Source: Planctomycetota bacterium (GTDB lineage Bacteria; Planctomycetota; Planctomycetia; Pirellulales; Pirellulaceae). From it: a stretch of 64,000 nucleotides of DNA. The position numbers and the translations under genes were made by a program. Under the pieces are notes generated by a model, which ran no database searches, was not told where the DNA came from, and was given only the letters and a program-made list of their open reading frames with translations. The DNA lies in assembly GCA_026692865.1 (NCBI GenBank), contig JAPLNI010000050.1, positions 62,001 to 126,000 of the forward strand, in the 5' to 3' direction. Below, one piece after another: positions 36,841 to 46,600 of this stretch (positions are counted from its first letter, which is position 1; every line of letters begins with the position of its first letter).

Positions 36841-39800
36841 ATGGATCTTTCTGACGACGCGAAAAAGGTGCTGAAGCTAGCTCAAGGGGTTTCCACTAGT
36901 TCGATTCAAGTCCTCAGCGATTCGATAACGCAACTCGATTCGCTTCCGGTTTCCCCTGACTTGCACGGTTTATTCTGGAAGCAGCTGCAAGGGTTGCTCG
37001 AGAGTAGCAAATTCTTTGCGAGTCACTTGGACGGGCTTTCGAGATATTGCAACGTGACGCGATCACCTCAAGCGTTGCTAGTTTTGTTTGAACGTGATCC
37101 GGAATCACTGCCGCTGCTTATAAGATTGTTATCGATCAGTCCGGTCATAACGCAGCGGTTGGTTTCCGATCCGGAGGCCTTAGAGCTTATTCGAATTACC
37201 AAGGGGCAACCGGTCACGTATGAAGCCTTGATGAATGACTTGTCGGGCGAGTGTCGAAACATCATTGACGAATCGCAGTTGCGGGGAATTGTTGCTCGAT
37301 TTAAAAACCGTGAGATTATTCGCATCGCCTTTGGACAATGGTTTGGCGAAGTGTCGATTGCTCAGACATATCGGCAGCTTGCCATCCTCGAGTCGACGAT
37401 CATTGAAAACACGTCTCGGTTTGTGTTTGATAGGGTGTCCGAGCGGCTAGGTGTTCCCATGCATTCAACCGGTCGCGCCGCGCGGCATATGATCCTGGCC
37501 TTTGACGGTCAGGGTGGTCATGCTCAGGGATACGACACCCTTTTGCGTCCGATGATTCTTGCAGAAACAAATGGTCGGACTAATTCGAGTCGTATCGTTT
37601 CCAATGCTGATTTTTACGAGCGATTCGCGATGGATTGGAGCGAGTTGCTGATAGTAAACACGGCGACTCCTAGCCCAACGTCAGGTTACGCCGGCTCGGG
37701 TGATTCCAACTTATGCGAGCCCATTTATCAGATCCACGGACCCATCCAGCCGCAAGATAAAACCTCGTCGTGGGTTGTTGATATGGATGTTGCTTTTAAA
37801 CACTATGATCTAACAGGTCGTACTTGGGAGAGAGAGCTTTTCGTGGGGGCTCGATGTATTGGTGGGGACCAACAGGCCGCCGATCTATTCTTGAATCGGC
37901 TCCAGCCATGGATCTATCGTCGCTATGTTGGGGACGCCGACATTGCGGGTTTGGGAGCCATGCAAAGAAAGCTCCGCCGCCGATTGGAAGCACAGTCATC
38001 GCATCGGAGCGAAGCAATTGACGAGTCGCGAACGCTGGGTGACTTGGAGCAGACGATTCGCTTTCTTCAGTTGCTTCACGGGCACCAGAACCCGAGTCTT
38101 CGTACACCTAATTACTTTGACGCGATAGATGCGTTGTATCGCGAGAAGATATTAACCAAGTCCGAATACGACGTCATCCTGGAAACCTATCAAGGCTTGC
38201 TTCACGCCAAAGCGGCTCATGAGTTACAGGCAGACGGGTTTATCGAGGCGTCTCAAGCTTCTCAGTCGCGCAGAGATCTTGCCGAGTCGATTGAAGTTTC
38301 GCGTACCGTTGTACGGCAACGTCTCGAATCAGAGTTCCCTGAAGATATCGCCACAGCAGAAGAATCCGATTTGATCCTGGACCCGCATCCGAACGCTGGT
38401 TGGATCACTTCTGTTCTCCATCGACATGGCTTTCGAGAAACGACCAATGCTTATGCGCGGTTGATGGAAATGGCTCGTGAGAATGGTCACATTCTTTCAA
38501 CGCGGAAATGTCGTTTTTATCTTTCGAATATTGCACCGCGATTGCTGGCGACGATCGCAGAAACGCCAGATCCCGATTGGACCCTCATGAATATGGAACG
38601 CGTCACAAGCGTTCTCGGTGGAAAAGGAATTCTGTGGGAGTTGCTGTCGTCGAGTCCTCCGATCATGCAGCTGGTAGTACGAGTTTGTGCGAGTAGCGAA
38701 TACTTGGTCAATCTTCTCACGCAGTCGCCGGGCATGATTGATGACTTGCTCAATTCGCTGCTTCTGGATCGATTGCCCGGCGAGCAGGAGATGAGAAAGA
38801 TGCTCGAGGAGTTGTGTCGCCAAACGACCGACATCGATTCGGTGATTCGAGACTTCAAATCAGCGATGCATCTTCAAGTCGGCGTGCGTGATGTCATGTC
38901 TAAAGAGTCCGTCGTGGATACCCATACGGCCTTAGCAAGCATCGCCGAGGTTTGCTTGCAACAGATCATTGAATCCGAATACCAGGAGATGGTTCGCACA
39001 TTTGGAAATCCGATAGCCGATCCCGAGCAGTTAACACCAAAGGCGGATTCAGGGCCTGCGAGCACATCCCCTTCGACTCGCGAAACCGATTCTCGACGCT
39101 CGGAGAAGACGACGAAAAATCCTTTGGCTCACTATGTCGTGATTGCCTTGGGTAGACTTGGTGGACGCGACCCAAACTACCATAGCGACTTCAGCCTCGT
39201 TTTTCTTTTCGATCACGACGGTACAACTCGGCATGCGTTTCCGGGGCGTAATGCGGCTACCACGTCGAATCGACACTTCTTCGAGGAGTGGGTGCAGAGA
39301 ATCATGAAGCGCGTGAATCGGCTAACACCGAAGGGTAGACTATTCGAGGTCAATTTTCGTTTCGGTCCGTTGGGTGAGAGTGGATTGCTTTCCATGCGGC
39401 TCGATCAGTTCATCGACTACTTCAGGCTTGGTGCGTCGAACAATACTGCGAGCAATATCATTGACCGGCAAGCACTGTGCCGGGCACGTGCGGTACTAGG
39501 ATCTCCTGACCTAATGAGTCGAGCAGAATCGGAAATTCATGATTTGATCGAGTCGCTTGGGTTTACTCAAGAAGAGGGGAAAGAGCTGCTGCGTGGTCGG
39601 ATGGAAGAAGAACAAGCGGTAACGCTTCAGAATATCAAACGAGGCATTGGTGGAAGTTTAGATATTGAGCTGGTCGTCCATTGGTTGCAGCTTTCAAACG
39701 CTCGAAGTCAGCCTTCGATACTTGTTCCTAACACGGTTGATGCAATTAATCGTTTGCAAGAGTTTGGTGTGCTCAGCGAAGCGATCGCAGATGATTTGCG

Positions 39801-40002
39801 TAAATCATACAACTATGTTCGCGAGCTCCAGTCCGCAATACGCCTCATGAATATAGACTCTCGGCATGATTTACCAACCGATCGACTCGAGTTGGAGAAA
39901 CTAGCTTATCTTCTCGGGGTATCTAGCGGCGAAGAGCTGCTCCGCGAATGTGGTTCGATACGTGAACGCAATCGAGCGATTCTGCAATTGATCTGTCGGT
40001 AG
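36841..40002 (+). CDS. GlnE-like protein with degenerate adenylyltransferase sites
   Basis: 1,053 residues from the ATG at 36841, 17 bases after the transporter. The overall layout matches bifunctional glutamine synthetase adenylyltransferase/adenylyl-removing enzyme GlnE: two nucleotidyltransferase-like halves, each followed by a helical bundle. Examples are TGRTWERELFVGARCIGGDQ, NIKRGIGGSLDIELVVHWLQL and SILVPNTVDAINRL. Both active sites are eroded. In the N-half the GG...SDxDLIF segment reads GQGGHAQGYDTLLRPM (about 223-238). In the C-half, GRLGGRDPNYHSDFSLVF has Ser785 in place of the second metal Asp. The later D-x-RLRP motif reads VNFRFGP, with Asn838. Catalysis as in E. coli GlnE is therefore doubtful. 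Glutamine synthetase is not in this window. Confidence 0.85.
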   Translation: MDLSDDAKKVLKLAQGVSTSSIQVLSDSITQLDSLPVSPDLHGLFWKQLQGLLESSKFFASHLDGLSRYCNVTRSPQALLVLFERDPESLPLLIRLLSISPVITQRLVSDPEALELIRITKGQPVTYEALMNDLSGECRNIIDESQLRGIVARFKNREIIRIAFGQWFGEVSIAQTYRQLAILESTIIENTSRFVFDRVSERLGVPMHSTGRAARHMILAFDGQGGHAQGYDTLLRPMILAETNGRTNSSRIVSNADFYERFAMDWSELLIVNTATPSPTSGYAGSGDSNLCEPIYQIHGPIQPQDKTSSWVVDMDVAFKHYDLTGRTWERELFVGARCIGGDQQAADLFLNRLQPWIYRRYVGDADIAGLGAMQRKLRRRLEAQSSHRSEAIDESRTLGDLEQTIRFLQLLHGHQNPSLRTPNYFDAIDALYREKILTKSEYDVILETYQGLLHAKAAHELQADGFIEASQASQSRRDLAESIEVSRTVVRQRLESEFPEDIATAEESDLILDPHPNAGWITSVLHRHGFRETTNAYARLMEMARENGHILSTRKCRFYLSNIAPRLLATIAETPDPDWTLMNMERVTSVLGGKGILWELLSSSPPIMQLVVRVCASSEYLVNLLTQSPGMIDDLLNSLLLDRLPGEQEMRKMLEELCRQTTDIDSVIRDFKSAMHLQVGVRDVMSKESVVDTHTALASIAEVCLQQIIESEYQEMVRTFGNPIADPEQLTPKADSGPASTSPSTRETDSRRSEKTTKNPLAHYVVIALGRLGGRDPNYHSDFSLVFLFDHDGTTRHAFPGRNAATTSNRHFFEEWVQRIMKRVNRLTPKGRLFEVNFRFGPLGESGLLSMRLDQFIDYFRLGASNNTASNIIDRQALCRARAVLGSPDLMSRAESEIHDLIESLGFTQEEGKELLRGRMEEEQAVTLQNIKRGIGGSLDIELVVHWLQLSNARSQPSILVPNTVDAINRLQEFGVLSEAIADDLRKSYNYVRELQSAIRLMNIDSRHDLPTDRLELEKLAYLLGVSSGEELLRECGSIRERNRAILQLICR

Positions 40003-40018
40003 TTGCAATTCGATTGCG

Positions 40019-40049
40019 TTATGTCGCGTCTGGTTATGTCGCGTCGGGT
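40019..40049. repeat. 15-base tandem direct repeat at the 3' end of ruvA
   Basis: Two adjacent copies of TTATGTCGCGTC plus TGG or GGG in the 31-base convergent gap between the GlnE-like gene and ruvA. The second copy runs over the ruvA stop codon. Confidence 0.6.
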
Positions 40050-40672
40050 TTGGTTTGCTTTTGATAGATCGCTTGAATGAGTGCTTCGGTGTCCTTGTAT
40101 TTTTTTGATCCTGCCAAGGCGCCTTCGATGAGCTTGTGAGCATCAGCCTCGGAGTGCCCGAGGATTAGCAGTGCTTGATAAGTTTCCTCGACAACGCCAG
40201 GTTGTTGGATCTCCGCACCGGGAGCGTCGCGACGAACGAGAAGCGCGAACTTAGGCATTTTTCGACGAAGTTTCGCGATCATCCTTTCGGCGGTTGCGGG
40301 GCCAATCCCGGGCAGTGCCGAGAGCCCTTTCGAATCTTGTTCCTCAATCAACACTGCAATATCTTGAACAGGTCGAATCATGGCTCGCAAGGCTTTTTTA
40401 GATCCGAGGCCATCCACGGAGCAGATAAGCTCAAAAAAATCGCGTTCGATTGTGGACATGAATCCGGTCAGTTTTGGCGTCAGCTTGCCACCTTGAGCTG
40501 CGTTGCCATCGATCGTATAGAGAGTGTGTAGGGAGACGGACTTATGGAGCTCGGCTTGCAAATGTCGACGGGTGTAGTCCGGAATGGCGACTTCGTATTC
40601 AAAAGGAGGCATCGAAAGGACGGCAATTTCTTCTGTCAATTCGACCAGAACTCCGGTAATTTTGGTGATCAA
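40034..40672 (-). CDS. ruvA: Holliday junction DNA helicase subunit RuvA
   Basis: 212 residues from a TTG at 40672. I chose it because RuvA proteins begin directly with the oligonucleotide-binding domain (here LITKITGVLVELTEEIAVLS). The upstream in-frame sequence is a palindromic repeat. The OB domain (1-65) is followed by helix-hairpin-helix motifs (SVDGLGSKKALRAMI, LPGIGPATAERMIAKLRRK). The C-terminal domain (VVEETYQALLILGHSEADAH) contacts the RuvB motor. RuvA binds four-way junctions and targets RuvB for branch migration. ruvB and ruvC are not adjacent. Confidence 0.92.
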   Translation of the reverse strand: MITKITGVLVELTEEIAVLSMPPFEYEVAIPDYTRRHLQAELHKSVSLHTLYTIDGNAAQGGKLTPKLTGFMSTIERDFFELICSVDGLGSKKALRAMIRPVQDIAVLIEEQDSKGLSALPGIGPATAERMIAKLRRKMPKFALLVRRDAPGAEIQQPGVVEETYQALLILGHSEADAHKLIEGALAGSKKYKDTEALIQAIYQKQTKPDAT

Positions 40673-40736
40673 GGTGAACGTCTTTTCCTGTGGGAATCGG
40701 GGGCAACTCTGGGGGTGATCAAAAGGGCATTTTTCA

Positions 40737-40817
40737 TGAGCCGTAGGCGCCAGCCTCGGGTTCCGCGTGGCAAATTGTGGCAATGTCGAAACCCGTGGCT
40801 ATCGCCATCAGCTCAGA
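40737..40817. repeat. Palindromic repeat, family 1 (short-spacer copy)
   Basis: 81 bases from TGAGCCGTAGGCGCCAGCC to GGCTATCGCCATCAGCTCA. The spacer TGGCAAATTGTGGCAA is the reverse complement of that in the copy at 2046. It lies in the divergent region between ruvA and lspA. Confidence 0.8.
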
Positions 40818-40947
40818 CTTCATTTGCCCAGGGCAACTCCGTCTGTACAAATAACAGACCACAACCTACGGTAGTACCTTAACGAGAACTGGATCGCGAA
40901 TCGAGGGTAGATGGACCCCAGAAAACCCCAACCCTAAAAAGTCTGTT

Positions 40948-41595
40948 ATGGAGCAAAAGTTGGATAGTATGGAAACAAAACAAGAACCGAATCAAGAATT
41001 CAGTGGCAAGGCCGAACGGGGGTATAGTCTCCTGGGCAGGCTAACGCTTTTTCTTTCGCTCGCGATTGTTGGAAGTGGGGCGGATCTTTGGACAAAAGCA
41101 GCTGTTTTTCAATGGCTTGGATTGCCGGGAGACGCTCCGCGATGGTGGCTTATTGAAAATTATGTCGGGGTTGAGACGGCGATAAATATAGGTGCACTTT
41201 TTGGGATGGGCGCGGGCTTCGGGTTTTTCTTTGCGATTGCATCCATATTTGCTGCTATTGGAGTCGGATCATGGCTTTTCATTTTTGGTGGGGCGCGATC
41301 GCTATGGCTGACGATTGCCATGGGGCTTGTGATGGGCGGAATCATTGGGAATCTCTATGATCGACTTGGTTTGTGGCACCAAGATGGGATGCCTGTGGAG
41401 TGGAAAAGTGGTGTAAGAGACTGGATTTTGCTTACTTATGGGGACTACACTTGGCCAAATTTCAATATCGCAGATAGCCTTCTAGTGATTGGTGCGGCGA
41501 TGTTGGCGTGGCATTCATTCACCCTTCAACCGCCAGTTGCTCCACCTGCGACTCAATCCCCTGAAATGCCGAAACGGGACAGAATGTCTTCTTAA
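40948..41595 (+). CDS. lspA: Lipoprotein signal peptidase (signal peptidase II)
   Basis: 215 residues. It is the inner-membrane aspartyl protease that removes signal peptides from prolipoproteins. Four hydrophobic segments are visible. The two catalytic motifs are present: MGGIIGNLYDRL (first Asp) and WPNFNIADSLLVIGA (second Asp). The conserved ETAINIGALFG also fits. The protein carries a charged N-terminal extension of about 25 residues and a Pro-rich tail beyond the usual length of about 165. It would process the lipoproteins encoded at 16737 and 62805. Confidence 0.9.
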   Translation: MEQKLDSMETKQEPNQEFSGKAERGYSLLGRLTLFLSLAIVGSGADLWTKAAVFQWLGLPGDAPRWWLIENYVGVETAINIGALFGMGAGFGFFFAIASIFAAIGVGSWLFIFGGARSLWLTIAMGLVMGGIIGNLYDRLGLWHQDGMPVEWKSGVRDWILLTYGDYTWPNFNIADSLLVIGAAMLAWHSFTLQPPVAPPATQSPEMPKRDRMSS

Positions 41596-41768
41596 AAGCA
41601 TGACTTGTAGATTTTAAAATGTTCAACTGGAACGTTGGCTCCTCCCATGTCCGACGGCAAAAATTACACTACACTTCTTAACGCGTGAGAAATTTATCAG
41701 GTGTTGATGAGTTTTCTTGGCTTTCATTCCCAACGTTGAACAGTCATCTAGAATTTCCAGGTGTATGA

Positions 41769-42356
41769 ATGCGAACCCGATTCACGTGGGTATGGGCGCT
41801 TGGTTTTATTTTTGTTTGCCTCTTTTCTGGCAGTGCTTGGAAAAAAGACTTCCCGATTGTTCCAGACATTCTGTTTGGGACAGCGATCGCCCTAGTCGCA
41901 TGCTCCATCTGCGGTCGAATGTGGTGTTCGGTTTACATTGTGGGCTACAAGACGGACCAACTCATCCAATCCGGGCCTTATTCGATTAGTCGCAACCCAC
42001 TTTACTTCTTTAGTTGGTTAGGCGGCATTGGGATCGCCATGGGAAGCCAGACAATTCTTTTGCCGGTGATCGTGGCTGTTGCTTTCTTGGTCTACTATCC
42101 GTGGGTGATCGCCAGCGAAGAAGCAGTTCTTGCAGATCGACATGGTGAAACATTTGCAAATTATAAGGCAAAAGTGCCGCGATTCTTCCCAGCATGGTCG
42201 TTGCTGTCCGAACCCGAGGACTACTCGATGAAGCCGATTGTCTTCAGACGTCACCTCTGCCAAGTCATTTGGTTCGCCTTCTTTCTAAGCGGGCTTGCAT
42301 ACATCCACGGTCTACATGCCGCTGGCGTTTTGCCTGTGCTGTTCTGGATCTATTAA
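41769..42356 (+). CDS. ICMT/PEMT-family membrane methyltransferase
   Basis: 195 residues with four or five hydrophobic segments (WVWALGFIFVCLFSGSAW, IVPDILFGTAIALVACSICG, GIAMGSQTILLPVIVAVAFL, VIWFAFFLSGLAYIHGLHAA). The SAM-binding signature of the isoprenylcysteine carboxyl methyltransferase/phospholipid methyltransferase group is present: SGPYSISRNPLYFFSWLGGI, then EEAVLADRHGETFANYKAKV with RFFP. It methylates a membrane lipid or lipid-like substrate that cannot be named from sequence. It is convergent with the MoxR operon, and the gap is filled with nested repeats. Confidence 0.88.
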   Translation: MRTRFTWVWALGFIFVCLFSGSAWKKDFPIVPDILFGTAIALVACSICGRMWCSVYIVGYKTDQLIQSGPYSISRNPLYFFSWLGGIGIAMGSQTILLPVIVAVAFLVYYPWVIASEEAVLADRHGETFANYKAKVPRFFPAWSLLSEPEDYSMKPIVFRRHLCQVIWFAFFLSGLAYIHGLHAAGVLPVLFWIY

Positions 42357-42377
42357 GCATGAGTGACCAGTGACTCG

Positions 42378-42610
42378 AGCCAAGTAGTCGGGTCTCTCCG
42401 AGACACAAGACCAATTATGCGGTCTTATTCAGGATGCCCTGAGCCGATGACGCTAGCCACGGGTGCCGCGCGGCGACCGGTGGTTTGAATTGTTGGAAAG
42501 CTTATCGGTGGGAACCCGGAGCTAGCGCTCACGGCTCAGGTGCCTTAGCGCTAGCCACGGGGGCCGCGCGGCGATTGATGGTTTGGAAAGAGTGTCGGAG
42601 AGACTTGGCT
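42378..42610. repeat. Nested repeat: outer inverted repeat around family 1 copies
   Basis: AGCCAAGT plus GTCTCTCCGAGACAC at 42378-42406 is inverted at 42592-42610 (GTGTCGGAGAGACTTGGCT). Between them lie a full family 1 element and a second partial one. The GTCTCTCCGA core also forms the outer repeat at 57171-57340. Confidence 0.7.
42438..42540. repeat. Palindromic repeat, family 1 (full copy)
   Basis: 103 bases from CCTGAGCCGATGACGCTAGC to GAGCTAGCGCTCACGGCTCA. It is close to the reverse complement of the copy at 4699-4799, including the spacer. A truncated second copy (AGCGCTAGCCACGGGGGCC and spacer) follows at 42547-42585. Confidence 0.85.
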
Positions 42611-42630
42611 AGGTGTGGAGATGCTCTGAT

Positions 42631-43632
42631 TTATTCGGGGCGTTCGGAGACTTTTTCCAGGATCTCCAGCAGCACTTTATCGACCTCCATTGATTCAGCT
42701 TGTGCTTCGAAATTGAGGACCACACGATGACGCATGGCGGGCAGATAGACTCGCCTAGCATCTTCGAAGCTCACGTTGAAACGACCGTCCAAAAGAGCTC
42801 GGACCTTGGCGGCGAGTGCAATCGTTTGAGCTCCTCGAGGACTTGCGCCCCAGCGAATAAATTGGTTCGTTGCTGCTGCGGCGAGCTGTCCGCCGGGATG
42901 CGTTGCAAGCACCAATCTCGCTACGTAGTCTTGTACATGGGGCGCTAGAACAACTTGTTTCACCAAAGCTTGCCAACGTAGAATCTCCTCGCCATCCATT
43001 ACCTTTTCGGGAACGATCGTAATTCCGCGAGTCGTGCGGTCAATGATGGTGTTCAGTTCGGTACGAGTCGAATAACCGACTACGAGTTTAAACATAAATC
43101 GATCAAGCTGGGCTTCCGGGAGTGGGTAGGTTCCCTCTTGCTCAATGGGGTTTTGTGTTGCAAGTACAAAGTAGGGTTTCTTAAGAACGTGCCGAACGCC
43201 TGCGGTTGTTACCGTACCTTCTTGCATGGTCTCCAAGAGAGCTGATTGTGTCTTGGGAGTCGCTCGATTGATTTCGTCCGCTAAGCAAATTTGAGTAAAG
43301 ATCGGGCCTTTTTGGAATTCGAACTGGCGGCGACCTTCAGGGGATTCGTTGATCATGTTGGTCCCGAGGATGTCCGAAGGCATTAAATCGGGGGTGAATT
43401 GGATACGATTGAAATCCAGATTCAGCGTTTCGGAGAGGGTTCGGATCAACATCGTTTTGCCAAGGCCAGGAACTCCTTCCAGTAAGCAATGGCCTCCAAC
43501 AAAAATCGCCGTGAGAACTCCCTGGATGATTTCCTCATGACCGACGATTACGCGGCCAATTTGCTCTTGGACGGCGTTATATCTTTGCCGAAATTCTTCA
43601 GCTTGTTTCTGCATCGTTGCGGCATCAATCAT
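42631..43632 (-). CDS. MoxR family AAA+ ATPase
   Basis: 333 residues. Walker A is EGVPGLGKTMLIRTL (about 53-65), Walker B and the following switch are ICLADEINRATPKTQSALLE, sensor 1 is FVLATQNPIEQEGTYPLPEAQ, and the arginine-finger region is LDRFMFKLVVGY. The C-terminal lid has GASPRGAQTIALAAKVRAL. MoxR proteins act as chaperone-like ATPases on partners with VWA domains, usually encoded next door. Here the VWA partner ends 5 bases upstream of this gene's start. It is the last gene of the TerB-like/VWA/MoxR operon and a different subtype from the MoxR at 61858. Confidence 0.93.
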   Translation of the reverse strand: MIDAATMQKQAEEFRQRYNAVQEQIGRVIVGHEEIIQGVLTAIFVGGHCLLEGVPGLGKTMLIRTLSETLNLDFNRIQFTPDLMPSDILGTNMINESPEGRRQFEFQKGPIFTQICLADEINRATPKTQSALLETMQEGTVTTAGVRHVLKKPYFVLATQNPIEQEGTYPLPEAQLDRFMFKLVVGYSTRTELNTIIDRTTRGITIVPEKVMDGEEILRWQALVKQVVLAPHVQDYVARLVLATHPGGQLAAAATNQFIRWGASPRGAQTIALAAKVRALLDGRFNVSFEDARRVYLPAMRHRVVLNFEAQAESMEVDKVLLEILEKVSERPE

Positions 43633-43637
43633 GAATT

Positions 43638-46600
43638 TTACTCGTTAGGTTTCTTGTTTTGCGCTCGACGCTTGGCATCCAGCAAGCGACTGGTGTAGGA
43701 CTGGTTTTGTTGTTCGCCGGATAACTTTGTTTGCGATAGTTTATCTTCTGAGCTATTGGTGGTGTTACCTTGAGAATCTATCTTCACTGAGCCGTAGGCG
43801 CTACCCTCGGGTGTCGCCTCAAATACTTTGTCAGCTTCTGAATTTGTAGCAGCATCGGCACCCGTGACTAGCTCCATCGGCTCGGGGCTTACTGTGCCGC
43901 TTTGGCGTTGCCGATCGATCTCGGAAGCGATGTCGGATTTGCTGGTTCGCAGCCTATCAAGCTTCGATTGCAGAGCGTCCCCTTTGGAGGAACTTCGAAT
44001 CTTTCGAGTTGCGAAAAACTCTTTGGTTGCAGTCATCGGATCTAAAGCGACACGGCGGATGAAAACATCTGCAAAGAACAAGCACGCCCCCAACAGTACT
44101 GCCAGCGGCCAAACATCCTCCAGCGAGCGAGCGGGCGCAAGACCACCACGATAGGGATCCATTGCAAGAATTTCCTTAAACGAATCCGGCTCGAGCGGAT
44201 CGGAGAGTGTTCCGCTTTGTCCTCCGACTGGAGTTAGCCCAACGACTTCTTCCAGTAGCCGACGATTCGTTTTACGAACTCGGTATTCGTTTGAAAATGG
44301 GACTGTCAGGCCACTTGTAAGTGGTGCCTTACCTGCGGCGGGGATGATACTGAGGATGTAAGCACCTGTGGCTGAGATATCAAAGCTTCCTTCGTAACGA
44401 CCTGGAGCTTTCTGTTTTAACGTGAATGGAAAAGGTTGGAGGTCTGGTCCAATAGCCGTACCCGCCATCTCTAAAAAATTGACCATTCGATCTTGCTGAT
44501 CCATCGCCGTTACGACGACTTGGATCTTGCCATCGCGAATATTTGTGGCAAGTTGATACTTCCCTTCGTCGGCGGTAGGACGCATAGTCCATCGAACCAG
44601 TTGCGTAAAAAATTGGTCGTACTGCGGCCATGAGGTCCACTCCTTCGCCCATCGATTCCCCGCGTCACTTGTGAAGACCGCCGTTCGTCCAAGCCCATAA
44701 GTCCACGTCGCGAGAAGCGAAGCGTTGATCGCATCGGTTGGCAGTGGGGAAAGCATCGGCACTTCAACAAGTGAGGACTCCTTCTTTTGTGTAAGCACGA
44801 AGCCACGTAAGTTCGGAATCCCATCGCCGATGCCTGACATGGCTTCATGTCGGAAAGAGACGACCGGCTGAATGCCACCTTCGGGTTCGAAAAGAAGCGG
44901 CCGAGCGACTCGGCGTGCTTCTCGCATGAATATCTTTGGAAGGACTTTGGGGTTCGACGCGACATAGTAATTGCCACCCGTCGCTTGGGCGATTTTTTGT
45001 AGTAGCTGCGAACCAGCCGGCCCGTGGGTTCCGACAGCAACGGTTGAGATCTTGATGCCCGCATTGGAGTATCCTGCGAGTACACCCGCCGATGGAGGTG
45101 TAGGATCACCGTCGCTGATGATTATCATGTGCTTCATCGCAGCCGGAACGTTGCGAAGCGAAGTAAGAGCCATACCAAGCGAAGAATCAAAATCAGGCAT
45201 GTCACCAGGTTGCATTCGCGACAGCCTTGCCTTCATCAACGATCGATTCTCACCAACTCGAGCGAGTCCCATTCGATCGCCCCACATCCAATTGTTCCCA
45301 GCCGAGTCATACTGAACGACTCCGCAATAGTCCATCGGACCCAGAGAGTCGAGTGCTGCTCGTGCGATCGACTTTTGCCAGTAGTTCCCCTCAGCTAGTT
45401 CGGAAGCGTGCATCACCATCGCAAGTGCTCCCACGGCATCGATCTTGGAGTTCTTTACTTGGAAATCGACCGGCATCGCTTCTTCTAGTTTCGTGTTTGC
45501 CCATCCACCCGCACCAAAGGATTCAGGGCCGCCAATCATCAAGACTCCGGTTCCAAACTGCTGGACGCTTCTGACGAGCGTTTCAATTTGCTCATCGGAA
45601 AAGGATTGGACTTTGGATGCATCGTCGCCAACGCTCCGGGCGACTCCTGCAAGAATCACGCTGTCGTAGCCCTGCAATTCAATCAAGCTCGAAAAAAGAT
45701 TGCTTGTGTCTCGCAAGTCACATTCGATGTCGTTGCGACGAAGAGCTTCGATGAGTAGATCGTATTCACCGAGTCGGTCCGAGTTCTCGATGACCATGAC
45801 GCGGCCTTTACCGCGAGCATAGGAAAACGCCGTTGTGCGATTGTTTTGAGGAATCGAATCCGATTGCGGCGAGTCGGGTGTAAACTCAGCTTCGTAAGTG
45901 TAGCCAGCCGGTTGATCGACGCGATGCGGTATGGGAATCACGTTGACATCGCGGTCGAGCGTCACCGGGCCGTCGGCAATTGTTTCGCTTTGGTTTCCTA
46001 CACGTCGTGTTACTCGCAGTCGGCCATCGATGGGTTGATTTGCATCTCCTTCAACGTAGCGTTCGATAACAACACGAGCGTCGACCGATTGGCCTTGCCT
46101 TACTTGGCCTGGTACGTCGATTTTGTCAACTAAGATCTCAGCGTTGCTGCTCATCTGAATTGGCACAACATCGATTCCGATTCCTTCATCGGTCAGTCGT
46201 TTGGCGGTGGAGGTGGCTGTGCCGAGCGTTTCATTCCCATCGGTAATGACTACGATTCGTTTCGATGAGTTCTCGGGAAAGCTGGCTTGGGCAAGCTTCA
46301 ACGCCGATTCCAAGTTGGTCGCGTCAGTCTTACCGAGATAGCTTTCCAGCCGTTCAACTGGTGGCAAGCTATCATCGATTGGAGGGAACTCGATCGATGC
46401 CTCGCGACCAAAGGCGATCAACCCGGCTCGATCTTGACGGTTTGATCGTCGATGTTCCTTCGCACTTGAGATGGCGAACTTCAGCATCAGCTGACGCTTT
46501 GCATTGGGGATGCTATCGCTTTGATCGAGAAGATAGATCACGGTGACGCGATCGCTCGTCCACACCCAATGCACACCTGCTAGGGCTGCAATGATCAGTA

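Noticed and set aside
40673-40783. ATG-started longer form of RuvA
   Set aside because: The extra residues come from a palindromic repeat, and RuvA starts at its OB domain. The TTG at 40672 fits the family.
41631-41748. Inverted GTTCAAC...GTTGAAC pair upstream of the ICMT-like gene
   Set aside because: The left arm is interrupted by six bases and the spacing is about 90 bases, so chance is a sufficient explanation.
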